Shown in pieces: positions 7,957-17,071 of a stretch of DNA of 58,884 nucleotides. The DNA comes from Streptomyces sp. DH41. Its GTDB lineage: Bacteria; Actinomycetota; Actinomycetes; Streptomycetales; Streptomycetaceae. The notes below the pieces were generated by a model. That model made no database searches. It worked only from the letters and a program-made list of their open reading frames with translations, and was not told the DNA's origin. Each line of letters starts with the position of its first letter. Within the stretch, counting starts at the first letter, position 1. The stretch spans positions 1 to 58,884 of the forward strand of contig NZ_JARVKY010000037.1 of assembly GCF_029813785.1 (NCBI RefSeq). The letters run 5' to 3'. A program made the position numbers and the translations under genes.

Positions 7957-9094
7957 CGGGGACCTCCATCTCGATCGTGGTGCCCTTGCCGGGCGCCGAT
8001 TCCACGGTCAGCGTGCCACCGGCACCGTTCGCCCGGTCCCGCATGGAGACCAGGCCCAGGTGGCGTCCCGCGCGGCGCACCGTATGCGGGTCGAAGCCGC
8101 TGCCGTCGTCGGTGACCCGCAGCACGGCTCCGGTGCCGCGCCGGTGCAGCGTCACGTCGACGTGTTCCGCCGCGGAGTGGCGCAGGGCGTTGTGCAGCGC
8201 CTCCTGGGCGACGCGCAGCATCGCCTCCTCCTGGGCGGCGGGCAGGGCCTTGACCCCGTGCCCGGCGAAGGTCACCCGTGCGGCGTGGGCGCGGTCGAGG
8301 ACCTGGATCTGGGTGCGCAGCGTGGCGACGAGGCCGTCCTCGTCCAGGGCGGCCGGGCGCAGCTCGACGACGGCGGCGCGCAGCTCGTCGGCGGCCTCCG
8401 CGGCGAGCGTGGCGACCTGTTGCAGCTCGCCCTTGGCGCGCGTGGGGTCGCGGTCGACCAGGGTGGCGGCGGCCTGGGCGGTCAGGCGCAGGGAGAACAG
8501 TTTCTGGCTGACCGCGTCGTGCAGTTCGTGGGCGAGGCGGGAGCGCTCCTCGGCGATGGTCAGCTCGCGGCTGCGTTCGTAGAGGCGGGCGTTGGTCAGG
8601 GCGATGGCGGCGTGCTGGGCGAGGATGCCCAGCAGTTCCTCGTCGTCCTGGGTGAAGCCGCAGCCGCCGTCGGGTTTATCGCAGTTCTTGTTGGCCAGGA
8701 ACAGCGCGCCGATGACCTCGTCGCCGTCGCGGATCGGCAGGCCCAGGAAGTCGACCAGGTCGGGGTGGGCGGACGGCCAGCCCTCGAAGCGGGGGTCCTT
8801 GCGGACGTCGGCGAGGCGCTCGGGGGTGGCCTCGTGCAGCATCGCGGCGAGGATTCCGTGCTGGCGCGGCAGGGGGCCGATGGCCTTCCACTGCTCCTCG
8901 CTGACGCCGTCGACCACGAACTGGGCGAACCCACCGTGGTCGTCGGGGACGCCGAGGGCCGCGTACTGCGCGTCGAGCAGCTCGCGGGCCGAGGCGACGA
9001 TCGTCTTGAGGACGTCGCGCACCTCGAGGTGTCTGCTCATGGCCAGCAGCGCGGAGCTGACCGCGGCGAGGCCGGACCGGGGGCCGTGGCTCAT
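7949..9094 (-). CDS. GAF-domain sensor histidine kinase (HisKA_3 type)
   Basis: A 381-aa kinase with no transmembrane segments, so it senses a cytoplasmic signal. It has a GAF domain (about 22-168), a dimerisation/phospho-acceptor segment EERSRLAHELHD with His192 as the likely phosphorylated residue, and a HATPase_c domain with VAQEALHNALRHS (N box), DDGSGFD and GLVSMRDRANGAGG (G boxes). The GAF domain has Cys138 and Cys145 close together in a loop (NCDKPDGGCG), a possible redox or metal site, which is inference. It phosphorylates the overlapping response regulator. Confidence 0.93.
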   Translation of the reverse strand: MSHGPRSGLAAVSSALLAMSRHLEVRDVLKTIVASARELLDAQYAALGVPDDHGGFAQFVVDGVSEEQWKAIGPLPRQHGILAAMLHEATPERLADVRKDPRFEGWPSAHPDLVDFLGLPIRDGDEVIGALFLANKNCDKPDGGCGFTQDDEELLGILAQHAAIALTNARLYERSRELTIAEERSRLAHELHDAVSQKLFSLRLTAQAAATLVDRDPTRAKGELQQVATLAAEAADELRAAVVELRPAALDEDGLVATLRTQIQVLDRAHAARVTFAGHGVKALPAAQEEAMLRVAQEALHNALRHSAAEHVDVTLHRRGTGAVLRVTDDGSGFDPHTVRRAGRHLGLVSMRDRANGAGGTLTVESAPGKGTTIEMEVPGG

Positions 9095-9166
9095 GTCCTC
9101 ACGGTACCGGCGGAGTGTGACACCCGGATCGGACCTGTGACCGCCGTCGCCTAGGGCGGTGGGCCT

Positions 9167-9238
9167 AGGCCGGAGGTCCCCGGTCGTCCTGGGCCGGAGG
9201 TCCCCGGTCGTCCTGGGCCGGAGGTCCCCGGTCGTCCT
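9167..9238. repeat. Three tandem copies of a 24-bp unit
   Basis: GGGCCGGAGGTCCCCGGTCGTCCT is repeated at 9167-9190 (first base differs), 9191-9214 and 9215-9238, then degenerates (GGGCCGAAGGGCCCCG). It lies in the 263-bp gap between the kinase start and the SDR start. Each unit holds a GG(A)GGTCCCC palindrome-like core. The unit is eight codons long, but no convincing gene runs through it. Confidence 0.9.
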
Positions 9239-9357
9239 GGGCCGAAGGGCCCCGCACGGTTGCGGCTCGTGCCCGAGGCGGCCGGTGCGGCCCGGTTCCT
9301 AGGTTGAGGATCACGCCGCGCCGATCAGGAGGCGTGGACGACGAGGGGACGTCTGTC

Positions 9358-10056
9358 ATGCCGGTCGCGATCATCACGGGAGCTTCGAAGGGACTGGGCC
9401 GGGCGCTCGCCGGGGCCTTGGCGGCACGAGGGTGGGACCTGGTGCTCGACGCCAGGACGCCGGAGACGCTCGAGGAGACGGCGGCGGCGCTGGGGGCGTA
9501 CGGCACGCGCGTGACGGCGCTGCCCGGAGATGTCAGCGACGCCGGGCACCGGGCCGGGCTGGTCTCGGCGGCCCGGCGGCTGGGCGGGGTGGACCTGCTG
9601 GTCAGCAACGCGAGCGCGCTGGGCGCGCAACCGCTGGTGCGGCTGGAGGAACTGCCGGCGGCCGGACTGCGGCGGGCACTGGAGGTGAACGTGGTGGCCG
9701 CGCTGGGCCTGGTCCAGGAGGCGCTGCCGCTGCTGCGGGCGGCCCCGGCGGGCGCGGTGCTGACGGTCAGCTCGGACGCCGCGGCGGAGGCGTACGAGAC
9801 GTGGGGCGGCTACGGGGCGTCCAAGGCGGCCCTGGACCAGCTGGCGGCGGTGCTGGGCGTCGAGGAGCCGGGGCTGCGGGTCTGGGCGGTCGATCCCGGG
9901 GACATGGCCACGGACCTGTACGCGGCGGCCGTACCGGACGACGACGATCCGCGGCCCGATCCGGGGAGTGTCGTACCGGCGCTGCTCAGGCTCCTGGACG
10001 AGCGGCCGGCCAGCGGTCGCTACGGGGCTCCGGCGCTGCTGGAGGGAGTGCGATGA
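9358..10056 (+). CDS. Short-chain dehydrogenase/reductase
   Basis: A 232-aa Rossmann-fold oxidoreductase. The N-terminal TGASKGLGRAL is the NAD(P)-binding glycine motif, NAS lies at the end of beta-4, and YGASKAAL holds the catalytic Tyr and Lys. The substrate is unknown. ATG at 9358 is preceded by GAGGGGAC; a GTG at 9334 sits too close to AGGAGG (9327-9332) to be preferred. The stop overlaps the start of the QueA-like gene as ATGA (10053-10056), so both are made together, perhaps acting on the same substrate class. Confidence 0.9.
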   Translation: MPVAIITGASKGLGRALAGALAARGWDLVLDARTPETLEETAAALGAYGTRVTALPGDVSDAGHRAGLVSAARRLGGVDLLVSNASALGAQPLVRLEELPAAGLRRALEVNVVAALGLVQEALPLLRAAPAGAVLTVSSDAAAEAYETWGGYGASKAALDQLAAVLGVEEPGLRVWAVDPGDMATDLYAAAVPDDDDPRPDPGSVVPALLRLLDERPASGRYGAPALLEGVR

Positions 10057-11132
10057 CGCCGGCGACGGGGGTCCCCCCTCAGGGGGCCGTCGGAGCGTGG
10101 GGGAGCGTTCCCGAGGAGTTGTCGGCGCGGGTGCCCGTCGAGCAGCGGGGGCCCGGGCTGGGCCGGGACGGCGTACGGCTGCTGGTGTCGCGTGGCACCG
10201 AGGTGTCGCATCACGGGTTCCGGGAGCTGCCGGGGCTGCTGCGGGCCGGCGATCTGCTGGTCGTCAACACGTCGGCCACGCTGGCCGCCGCGGTGGGCGG
10301 GGACGTCGGGCACGCGCGCGTGGTGGTGCATTTCTCCACGCGGGGGGACGACGGCCGGTGGGCGGTGGAGCTGCGGGAACCGGACGGGCGGGGCACCACG
10401 CGCGCGCGTGCGGGCGGACCGAGGGGGACGGTGGTGCGGCTGCCGGGCGGTACGCGGCTGGTGCTGGAGGAGCCGTTGAGTACGCGCGGGGAGCGGTTGT
10501 GGTGGGCCCGGGCGTCGGGGGCGGAGGTGCCCGTGGTGCTGCGGGAGCACGGGCGGCCCATTCGTTACTCCTATACGGAGCGGGATCAGCCGTTGTCCGT
10601 GTACCAGACGGTGTTCGCGCGGCCGGCCGGGGACGGGTCGGGGAGCGCGGAGATGCCGAGCGCGGCGCGGCCCTTCACGGCGCGGCTGGTGGCGGAGCTG
10701 GTGAGCCGGGGTGTGCTGTTCGCGCCGGTGACGCTGCACACGGGGGTGGCTTCGGCCCAGTCGCACGAGCCGCCCTATCCGGAGCGGTTCTCCGTGCCGG
10801 AGGTGTCGGCGCGGCTGGTCAACGCCGCGAAGGGCGGGGGCGGCCGGGTGGTCGCGGTGGGCACGACGGCCGTGCGGGCGGTGGAGTCGGCGGCCGGTGC
10901 CGACGGGGTCGTACGGGCCCGGGCGGGGTGGACCGGTCTGGTCGTGACTCCGGAGCGCGGGGTACGGGTGGTGGACGGGCTGCTGACGGGGCTGCACGAG
11001 CCCGAGGCCTCGCATCTGCTGATGCTGGAGGCGGTGGCGGGGCGGGCGGCGATCGACCGCGGGTACGAGGCGGCGGTGCGGGAGCGCTACCTGTGGCACG
11101 AGTTCGGGGACGTCCATCTCCTCCTGCCGTAG
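10053..11132 (+). CDS. queA: S-adenosylmethionine:tRNA ribosyltransferase-isomerase (QueA-like)
   Basis: A 359-aa QueA-family protein. True QueA transfers the ribose of SAM to preQ1-tRNA to form epoxyqueuosine. Family blocks are present: DLLVVNTSATL, RPIRYSY, YQTVFA, SAARPFTARL, VTLHTGVAS and GTTAVRAVES; the C-terminal region ends YLWHEFGDVHLLLP. The classic LPPELIAQ-type N-terminus is weak (it reads VPEELSARVPVEQRG). No tgt or queC-F genes are nearby, so a true queuosine role is uncertain. It is translationally coupled to the upstream SDR. Confidence 0.85.
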   Translation: MTPATGVPPQGAVGAWGSVPEELSARVPVEQRGPGLGRDGVRLLVSRGTEVSHHGFRELPGLLRAGDLLVVNTSATLAAAVGGDVGHARVVVHFSTRGDDGRWAVELREPDGRGTTRARAGGPRGTVVRLPGGTRLVLEEPLSTRGERLWWARASGAEVPVVLREHGRPIRYSYTERDQPLSVYQTVFARPAGDGSGSAEMPSAARPFTARLVAELVSRGVLFAPVTLHTGVASAQSHEPPYPERFSVPEVSARLVNAAKGGGGRVVAVGTTAVRAVESAAGADGVVRARAGWTGLVVTPERGVRVVDGLLTGLHEPEASHLLMLEAVAGRAAIDRGYEAAVRERYLWHEFGDVHLLLP

Positions 11133-11370
11133 GAGTGCGGTCCACAGCCCTCACGGATTGCATTGCTCCAGCAACCATCGGTGAGAAGCGCGGGGTGCCG
11201 ATGTGAGCCCGCGCATAGGGCGCACGTCACGTACGAAGGGGGATAGGAGAGCGACTCGTCCGTTTTGACCGGGCCGACAGTCCAGACTGCCCCGTTTTAC
11301 CCGACCCTGATCCACTACCCCGGATCGTACGTCACACCTTTGCCTCCGAATTTTGCGGCCGCTAAGAATT

Positions 11371-11449
11371 GCTCTCGTCGCTCAACGCGGCGGGTCTCGC
11401 CCCGCGGCGTTTGTGCCGGAAGCACCAACTGTCCCCACCGGACGAGAGC
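11371..11449 (+). ncRNA. Candidate three-way-junction leader RNA upstream of the SLT gene
   Basis: A perfect 9-bp closing helix pairs 11371-11379 (GCTCTCGTC) with 11441-11449 (GACGAGAGC). Inside it are two hairpins: 11384-11411 (AACGC.GCGGG/CCCGC.GCGTT, loop about 6 nt) and 11413-11425 (GTGC-CGGAA-GCAC), then a single-stranded joining segment. The element ends 34 nt before the ATG. Streptomyces cell-wall hydrolase genes often carry c-di-AMP (ydaO) riboswitches here, but I do not find that consensus. The rest of 11133-11370 shows no feature that I can name. Confidence 0.35.
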
Positions 11450-11483
11450 GACCTCCGCGCTATTCGAAGAGGTCTATCCCGCC

Positions 11484-12197
11484 ATGCCCAAGAACATCTT
11501 CACCCGTGGTCGCAGTCTTCCCCTGAACCGCAAGCACAAGATCGCGGTCGCCGGTGTCGGCACGCTCGGCGCCGCCGCCGTCGCGCTCACCGCGGTCCCG
11601 GCCAGCGGTCAGACGACCACGAGCGAGGCCGCTCCGACGGCCAAGGTGGCGTACAGCACCGAGCAGATCAAGGACGTGCACGCCGGCGTCACCGGCCAGT
11701 TCGCCGGTGCCGGCCAGAAGGTCGCCTCCATCGAGGCGAAGCAGGAGGCGGCCACCAAGACCACCTCCACGAAGAAGGCCGCTGCCGAGAAGGCCGCGGA
11801 GAAGCGCACGGCCAAGGAGAGCACGAGCCGGTCCGCCGCGCGCGCCGAGGCCAAGCAGTCCCCGAAGAAGAGCTACGCCGACAACCTCGACGGCTGGATC
11901 CGCGAGGCCCGGGACATCATGAAGAAGCACGGCATCCCGGGTACCTACGAAGGCATCCACCGCAACATCATCCGCGAGTCCTCCGGCAACCCGAAGGCCA
12001 TCAACGACTGGGACATCAACGCCATCAACGGCATCCCGTCCAAGGGCCTGCTCCAGGTGATCCCGCCGACGTTCGAGGCGTACCACGTGCCGGGTACCCC
12101 CAAGAACATCTACGACCCGGTCGCCAACATCGTCGCCGCCTGCAACTACGCCGCGGACAAGTACGGCACCATGGACAACGTCGACAGCGCGTACTGA
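11484..12197 (+). CDS. Secreted transglycosylase SLT-domain protein
   Basis: A 237-aa exported protein. Residues 1-43 form a long Gram-positive signal peptide (basic start, hydrophobic IAVAGVGTLGAAAVALTAV, then ASG). The Ala/Lys/Glu-rich stretch 85-130 is a flexible or coiled linker suited to crossing or binding the wall. The C-terminal soluble lytic transglycosylase domain (about 135-237) has the catalytic Glu in IIRESSGNP and the downstream GLLQVIPPTFEAY. It would cleave peptidoglycan glycan strands. ATG at 11484 has GAAGAGG upstream. The 350-bp leader holds a foldable element. Confidence 0.92.
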   Translation: MPKNIFTRGRSLPLNRKHKIAVAGVGTLGAAAVALTAVPASGQTTTSEAAPTAKVAYSTEQIKDVHAGVTGQFAGAGQKVASIEAKQEAATKTTSTKKAAAEKAAEKRTAKESTSRSAARAEAKQSPKKSYADNLDGWIREARDIMKKHGIPGTYEGIHRNIIRESSGNPKAINDWDINAINGIPSKGLLQVIPPTFEAYHVPGTPKNIYDPVANIVAACNYAADKYGTMDNVDSAY

Positions 12198-12237
12198 GGT
12201 CGGCGCGGACCTCTTCACGCCGGCTCGGAACCGAACG

Positions 12238-12277
12238 CCGAAGGGCGGCACCCTCCTGACAGGGTGCCGCCCTTCGG
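12238..12277. terminator. Bidirectional terminator hairpin
   Basis: A perfect 17-bp stem (CCGAAGGGCGGCACCCT pairing with AGGGTGCCGCCCTTCGG) with a 6-nt loop lies between the convergent SLT and FHA-ABC genes and can stop transcripts from both sides. There is no U-tract. Confidence 0.85.
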
Positions 12278-12298
12278 GGCGTCTCGGCTCGGCCGCGG

Positions 12299-14881
12299 TT
12301 ACTTGCGCATGACCTCGGGCTCGTGGCGGCGCAGGAAGCGTGCCACGAAGAAGCCGCAGATCACTCCGAGGACGATCAGCGCGGCCATGTTCAGGCCCCA
12401 GGCGCCGATGGTGTGCTCCCACAGCGGATCCGCCTCGGCGCCCTTCTCCGGCGGACTGATCCGGTTGAAGTCCAGCGTGGCGCCGGCCGCGGCGACCGCC
12501 CAGCGGGACGGCATCAGGTACGAGAACTGGTTCACGCCGACCGCGCCGTGCAGGGCGAAGAGGCAGCCGGTGAAGACGACCTGGATGATCGCGAACATGA
12601 CCAGCAGCGGCATGGTCTTCTCGGCGGTCTTCACCAGCGAGGAGATGATCAGGCCGAACATCATCGAGGTGAAGCCCAGCGCCATGATCGGCAGGGACAG
12701 CTCGAGGAGCGTCAGCCCCCCGAGGACCAGTCCCTCCTCCGGGATCTCCCGGTTGACGAAGCCGATGACGCCGACCAGCAGACCCTGCAGCACGGTGATC
12801 ACGCCGAGCACGAAGACCTTGGACATCAGGTACGCCGACCGGGACAGGCCGGTCGCGCGTTCCCGCTCGTAGATGACGCGTTCCTTGATCAGCTCACGGA
12901 CCGAGTTCGCGGCGCCGGCGAAGCAGGCGCCGACCGCGAGGATCAGCAGGACCGTGGTCGCCGTGCCGTTCGGGACGATCCGGCCCGCCGCGTTGGGCGG
13001 GTTGGGCAGCAGGCCCTTGTCCGCGTCGATCAGCAGGCTCACCGCGCCGAGCACGGCCGGCAGGATCACCATCAGGGCGAGGAAGCCCTTGTCGGAGACG
13101 ATCACCGAGGTGTAGCGCCGCACCAGCGTGATGAACTGGGACATCCAGCCCTGCGGCTTCGGCGGCTTCATCGCCTGCATCGTCGGCACCTGTACGGACT
13201 GCGGCGCGACGGCGTCGATGTCCGCGGCGTACATCTGGTAGTGCTGCGAGCCCTTCCAACGGCCCGCCCAGTCGTAGTCGCGGTAGTTCTCGAAGGCGGA
13301 GAAGACGTCGGCCCAGGTGTCGTAGCCGAAGAAGTTCAGCGCCTCCTCCGGCGGGCCGAAGTAGGCCACCGAGCCGCCCGGCGCCATCACCAGCAGCTTG
13401 TCGCAGATCGCCAGCTCGGCCACCGAGTGGGTGACGACGAGGACGGTGCGGCCGTCGTCGGCGAGGCCGCGCAGCAGCTGCATGACGTCGCGGTCCATGC
13501 CCGGGTCGAGGCCGGAGGTCGGCTCGTCCAGGAAGATCAGCGACGGCTTGGTGAGCAGCTCCAGCGCGACGGAGACACGCTTGCGCTGGCCACCGGACAA
13601 GGAGGTGACCTTCTTGTCCTTGTGGATGTCCAGCTTGAGCTCGCGCAGCACCTCGTCTATGCGGGCGTCACGCTCGGCGCCCGTGGTGTCGGCCGGGAAG
13701 CGGAGCTTGGCCGCGTACTTGAGGGCCTTCTTGACGGTCAGCTCCTTGTGCAGGATGTCGTCCTGCGGGACCAGACCGATGCGCTGGCGCAGCTCGGCGA
13801 ACTGCTTGTACAGGTTCCGGTTGTCGTAGAGGACCTCGCCCTGGTCGGCGGGCCGGTATCCGGTGAGCGCCTTGAGCAGGGTCGACTTGCCGGAGCCGGA
13901 CGGGCCGATGACCGCGATCAGCGACTTCTCGGGGACGCCGAAGGAGACGTCCTTGAGGATCTGCTTGCCGCCGTCGACCGTGACGGTCAGGTGGCGGGCG
14001 GAGAAGGACACCTCACCGGTGTCGACGAACTCCTCGAGCCGGTCCCCGACGATCTGGAACGTCGAGTGGCCGACGCCCACGATGTCGGTCGGGCCGAGCA
14101 GCTGGGAGCCGCCCTTGGCGATCGGCTGACCGTTGACGTACGTGCCGTTGTGCGAGCCCAGGTCGCGGATCTCCATGCGCCCGTCGGGCGTCGAGTGGAA
14201 CTCCGCGTGGTTGCGGGAGACCTGCAGGTCGGACACGACCAGGTCGTTCTCCAGGGCACGGCCGATGCGCATCACGCGGCCGAGCGAGAACTGGTGGAAC
14301 GTGGTCGGACTGCGGTCCCCGTAGGCCGGTGGCGCCCCCGCCGCGCCGCCGGGCCCCTGCTGCTGGGGGAAGTGCGGCGCGGCCTGCGGCTGCTGTCGCT
14401 GCTGCCAGCCGGCCTGCTGCTGCCCGTGCTGCGGAGCCTGCTGCTGCGGAGCCGCCTGTTGCTTCGCGGCCTGCTGCTGCGGCTCCTGGACCGGCGCCTG
14501 CTGGGCCCAGCCCGCGTTCACGCCCTGAGCCGCGTACGGCGGCTGAGGCTGAGCCTGCGGCGTGCCGACGGCGGCCTGGGCGCCGGTCAGGTTCAGACGC
14601 GGTCCGTCGGTCGCGTTACCCAGGTTCACCACCGTGCCGGCGCCGAGCTCCATCTGCTGGATGCGCTGCCCGTGCACGAACGTGCCGTTGGTGCTGCCGT
14701 GATCCTCGACGACCCAACTGTGGCCGTTGAAACGGATCGTGGCATGCCGCCAGGAGACCCTGGCGTCGTCGAAGACAAGCTCCCCCTGCGGATCGCGTCC
14801 GAGCGCGTATGACCTGGACGGATCGAGCGTCCAGGTCTGTCCATTGGATTCCAGTACGAGTTCCGGCACTCCATGCCCCAC
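12299..14881 (-). CDS. Double-FHA ABC transporter (ATPase-permease fusion)
   Basis: An 860-aa protein resembling mycobacterial Rv1747. Domain order: FHA1 (about 20-95, with GRDP, SWRHATI, HGSTNGTFV), a Gln/Pro/Ala-rich linker (about 100-195), FHA2 (about 198-280, with GRALENDLV, VSRNHAEF, GSHNGTYVNG), an ABC ATPase (about 290-515, Walker A GPSGSGKST, signature LSGGQRKRV, Walker B IFLDEPTSGLD), then an ABC2-type membrane domain with six helices (about 590-855). FHA domains bind phosphothreonine, so Ser/Thr kinases probably control export. The start is GTG at 14881, and the stop is a rare TAA. The substrate is unknown. Confidence 0.94.
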   Translation of the reverse strand: MGHGVPELVLESNGQTWTLDPSRSYALGRDPQGELVFDDARVSWRHATIRFNGHSWVVEDHGSTNGTFVHGQRIQQMELGAGTVVNLGNATDGPRLNLTGAQAAVGTPQAQPQPPYAAQGVNAGWAQQAPVQEPQQQAAKQQAAPQQQAPQHGQQQAGWQQRQQPQAAPHFPQQQGPGGAAGAPPAYGDRSPTTFHQFSLGRVMRIGRALENDLVVSDLQVSRNHAEFHSTPDGRMEIRDLGSHNGTYVNGQPIAKGGSQLLGPTDIVGVGHSTFQIVGDRLEEFVDTGEVSFSARHLTVTVDGGKQILKDVSFGVPEKSLIAVIGPSGSGKSTLLKALTGYRPADQGEVLYDNRNLYKQFAELRQRIGLVPQDDILHKELTVKKALKYAAKLRFPADTTGAERDARIDEVLRELKLDIHKDKKVTSLSGGQRKRVSVALELLTKPSLIFLDEPTSGLDPGMDRDVMQLLRGLADDGRTVLVVTHSVAELAICDKLLVMAPGGSVAYFGPPEEALNFFGYDTWADVFSAFENYRDYDWAGRWKGSQHYQMYAADIDAVAPQSVQVPTMQAMKPPKPQGWMSQFITLVRRYTSVIVSDKGFLALMVILPAVLGAVSLLIDADKGLLPNPPNAAGRIVPNGTATTVLLILAVGACFAGAANSVRELIKERVIYERERATGLSRSAYLMSKVFVLGVITVLQGLLVGVIGFVNREIPEEGLVLGGLTLLELSLPIMALGFTSMMFGLIISSLVKTAEKTMPLLVMFAIIQVVFTGCLFALHGAVGVNQFSYLMPSRWAVAAAGATLDFNRISPPEKGAEADPLWEHTIGAWGLNMAALIVLGVICGFFVARFLRRHEPEVMRK

Positions 14882-15109
14882 TGAGTTGTCCCCCGATTTG
14901 CCCCCGTCGCGGGGAGTCTAGGGATGTCGAACATCGGGGGGAACTATTTCAGGCTCGGCCCCCTGACCGAAAGTCGGGCCTTGTGAAAACTGCGTGGGCG
15001 CCCTTCGGCCGTTCCCGTTGACGGGGTTGAAACCTGCCCGGAGAGTGGTATTCCACGCGAGGGGGACATGCGCGGCAACTCGGCCGCGCAGCGGATCGGG
15101 GGGTCTGCC

Positions 15110-17071
15110 ATGAGCGTGTCCACGAGCGCCGAAGCCAAGGGGTACGGCACCGGGGTGCCGTGGGGGGACGTACTGCTGTCCGCGATCGCCTCGGTGAGCT
15201 GGGCGTTGATCGGCATGGCGGGAACGGCGGCGCTCGGCCTGCGTCTGCTGGGCGCGGACGCGGCCGGCTCGCTGGGCCCGATGACCGCGGCGGTCGTGGC
15301 GCTCGGAGCCGGTGGTTCGGTCACACCGGCCGGAGATGTGTCCGCGTTCGGGCTGAAAGGGGCTCAGGCCCACACGGCCATCGAGTTCACGCCACTGGGC
15401 GTGGGACTGGTCGGTGCGGTGCTCCTGTCGTTCTTCTTCCTGCGGTCCCTGCGGGCGGCCGGGGTCGTGGTAGCGCCCGCCGAACTCCTCGCGCGCGCAG
15501 GGGCGGTGATCGCCCTGTTCGTGGCGATGATGGGCGGGCTGGCCTGGGCGGGTCACGACGTCATCACGATCGACGGCGGCTCGCTCGGACTCGACGACCT
15601 GCCCGGCGGGGGTGGCGACGGCGGGGGCATCGAGATTCCGGGGCTCGGCGATCTGGGCGCCATCGACGGGCTGCTGCCCGACCGGATCGGTGACCTCGTG
15701 GACGCCGAGGCGGCCGTCGGCTTCTCCGTCGACACCGCGCCGACGCTGCTGGGCGGCCTGGTCTGGTCCGCCGGGGTCCTGCTGATCGCGCTGCTGGCCT
15801 CGCGCCGCACTCCCCTGCCGCGCGGGTGCGAGACCGTGCACCGGGTGGTACGGCCGGCCGTGTCGGCCCTGGTCACGGTGGCGCTGACGGCGGTGGTGGC
15901 GGGCTTCGCGGCGGCGGCCTACGCGGCGGTCGGCGACGACCATCCCCGGCGGATCGCGGGGGCGGCGCTGCTGGGCGCGCCGAACGGGGTGTGGCTCGGC
16001 GTTCCGGTCGGCCTGTTCGTGCCGTGGGACGGGCGGGCCACCGGTGAGCTGGTCCGGGTCCTCCCGGCTCCGCTGGACGAGCTGCTCGGCGCCGGCACCG
16101 AGGAGCCGGTCACCCTCGGGCGGCTGGCGGAGCTGGACGAACGGGTGTGGCTGCTGGGAGTGGCGGCGGCTCTGATGATGCTGCTGGCCGGGGTGCTGAC
16201 GGCGGTACGGACACCTGTGGCGCGGGACGAGGCGCGTTCCCTGGCTTTCGCCGGGCGGTGCGCCGTGCGGCTGGGCGTCGTGACCGCGCCGGCGCTGCCG
16301 CTGCTGGCCCGGCTGACGGAGGTGTCCGTGGACGCCTCGCTGTCGGTACTCGGCGTCGACGCCTTCGGCGCGGGCATCGACCTGCGCGGGCATCTCGGTA
16401 CGGCCCTGCTGCTGGGTGCCGTGTGGGGCGCGGGGGCGGGGGCCGCCGGGGCGTTGCTGGCGCGGGCGAGCGGGGCGGCGGGGTCGCGGGCGTCGGCCTT
16501 GGCACGGAGTGCCGGGACGGCGGGGTCGGGGGTCGCGGGCGTAGGCGGGGCGGGCGTCGACGCTTCGGCGTACGCGGGGGCACCGTCCTCGGGGCCGTAC
16601 CGGCCGCGGGCACCGCATCGGCCGCCCGACCCGGGCACCAATCCGTATCTGCGCCTGCGGGGAGGGGCGGGCATGGGGGCGCGGGCGGAGGAACCCGAGG
16701 ACGCGCGGCCTGGCGGGTCGCGTATCCGTCCGCCGTCCGACCCGGGGTATGCGCCGGGTGCCGGGCGGCCCGCTCCCGGAGCCCGGCCGCCCGACGGCAC
16801 GGGGCAGGGGCACGCGGGCGGGGACCGACGGCCCGAGAACGCGGGGCAGCGGCCCGACACCGACGGACAGCAGGCCGGCAGCGACGGACAGCAGTCCGGC
16901 GACGATGTGTACGGCGCCCCTACGGTGGCCGGGCCGCTGGGACCGCGGCCGGGTACGCCGCCACGGCCTCCGCGGCCCGGCGGCCGACCGCCGTCCCGGT
17001 GGGGCGAGCGGCCCCCGCCCCCACCTCCCCCGCCTCCGGCGCCACCCCGGCGGCCCGGGGACGAGCGGTGA
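15110..17071 (+). CDS. Streptophobe-family integral membrane protein
   Basis: A 653-aa membrane protein with about ten hydrophobic helices in residues 15-460, starting VPWGDVLLSAIASVSWALIGMAG, which is the hallmark of the streptophobe family known from Streptomyces. The region about 150-200 is a Gly/Asp-rich extracytoplasmic loop. The last 190 residues are a Pro/Gly/Arg-rich disordered tail ending in a poly-Pro run. The role is unknown. ATG at 15110 has a G-run (CGGGGGG) about 7 nt upstream; an in-frame ATG at 15068, after GAGGGGG, would add 14 residues. It is divergent from the FHA-ABC gene. Confidence 0.88.
   Translation: MSVSTSAEAKGYGTGVPWGDVLLSAIASVSWALIGMAGTAALGLRLLGADAAGSLGPMTAAVVALGAGGSVTPAGDVSAFGLKGAQAHTAIEFTPLGVGLVGAVLLSFFFLRSLRAAGVVVAPAELLARAGAVIALFVAMMGGLAWAGHDVITIDGGSLGLDDLPGGGGDGGGIEIPGLGDLGAIDGLLPDRIGDLVDAEAAVGFSVDTAPTLLGGLVWSAGVLLIALLASRRTPLPRGCETVHRVVRPAVSALVTVALTAVVAGFAAAAYAAVGDDHPRRIAGAALLGAPNGVWLGVPVGLFVPWDGRATGELVRVLPAPLDELLGAGTEEPVTLGRLAELDERVWLLGVAAALMMLLAGVLTAVRTPVARDEARSLAFAGRCAVRLGVVTAPALPLLARLTEVSVDASLSVLGVDAFGAGIDLRGHLGTALLLGAVWGAGAGAAGALLARASGAAGSRASALARSAGTAGSGVAGVGGAGVDASAYAGAPSSGPYRPRAPHRPPDPGTNPYLRLRGGAGMGARAEEPEDARPGGSRIRPPSDPGYAPGAGRPAPGARPPDGTGQGHAGGDRRPENAGQRPDTDGQQAGSDGQQSGDDVYGAPTVAGPLGPRPGTPPRPPRPGGRPPSRWGERPPPPPPPPPAPPRRPGDER

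Noticed and set aside
11180..11483. c-di-AMP (ydaO) riboswitch before the SLT gene
   Set aside because: The expected conserved GGGGAACC, CGACGCGG and CAGCUAAC-type segments are not present, although a different fold is.
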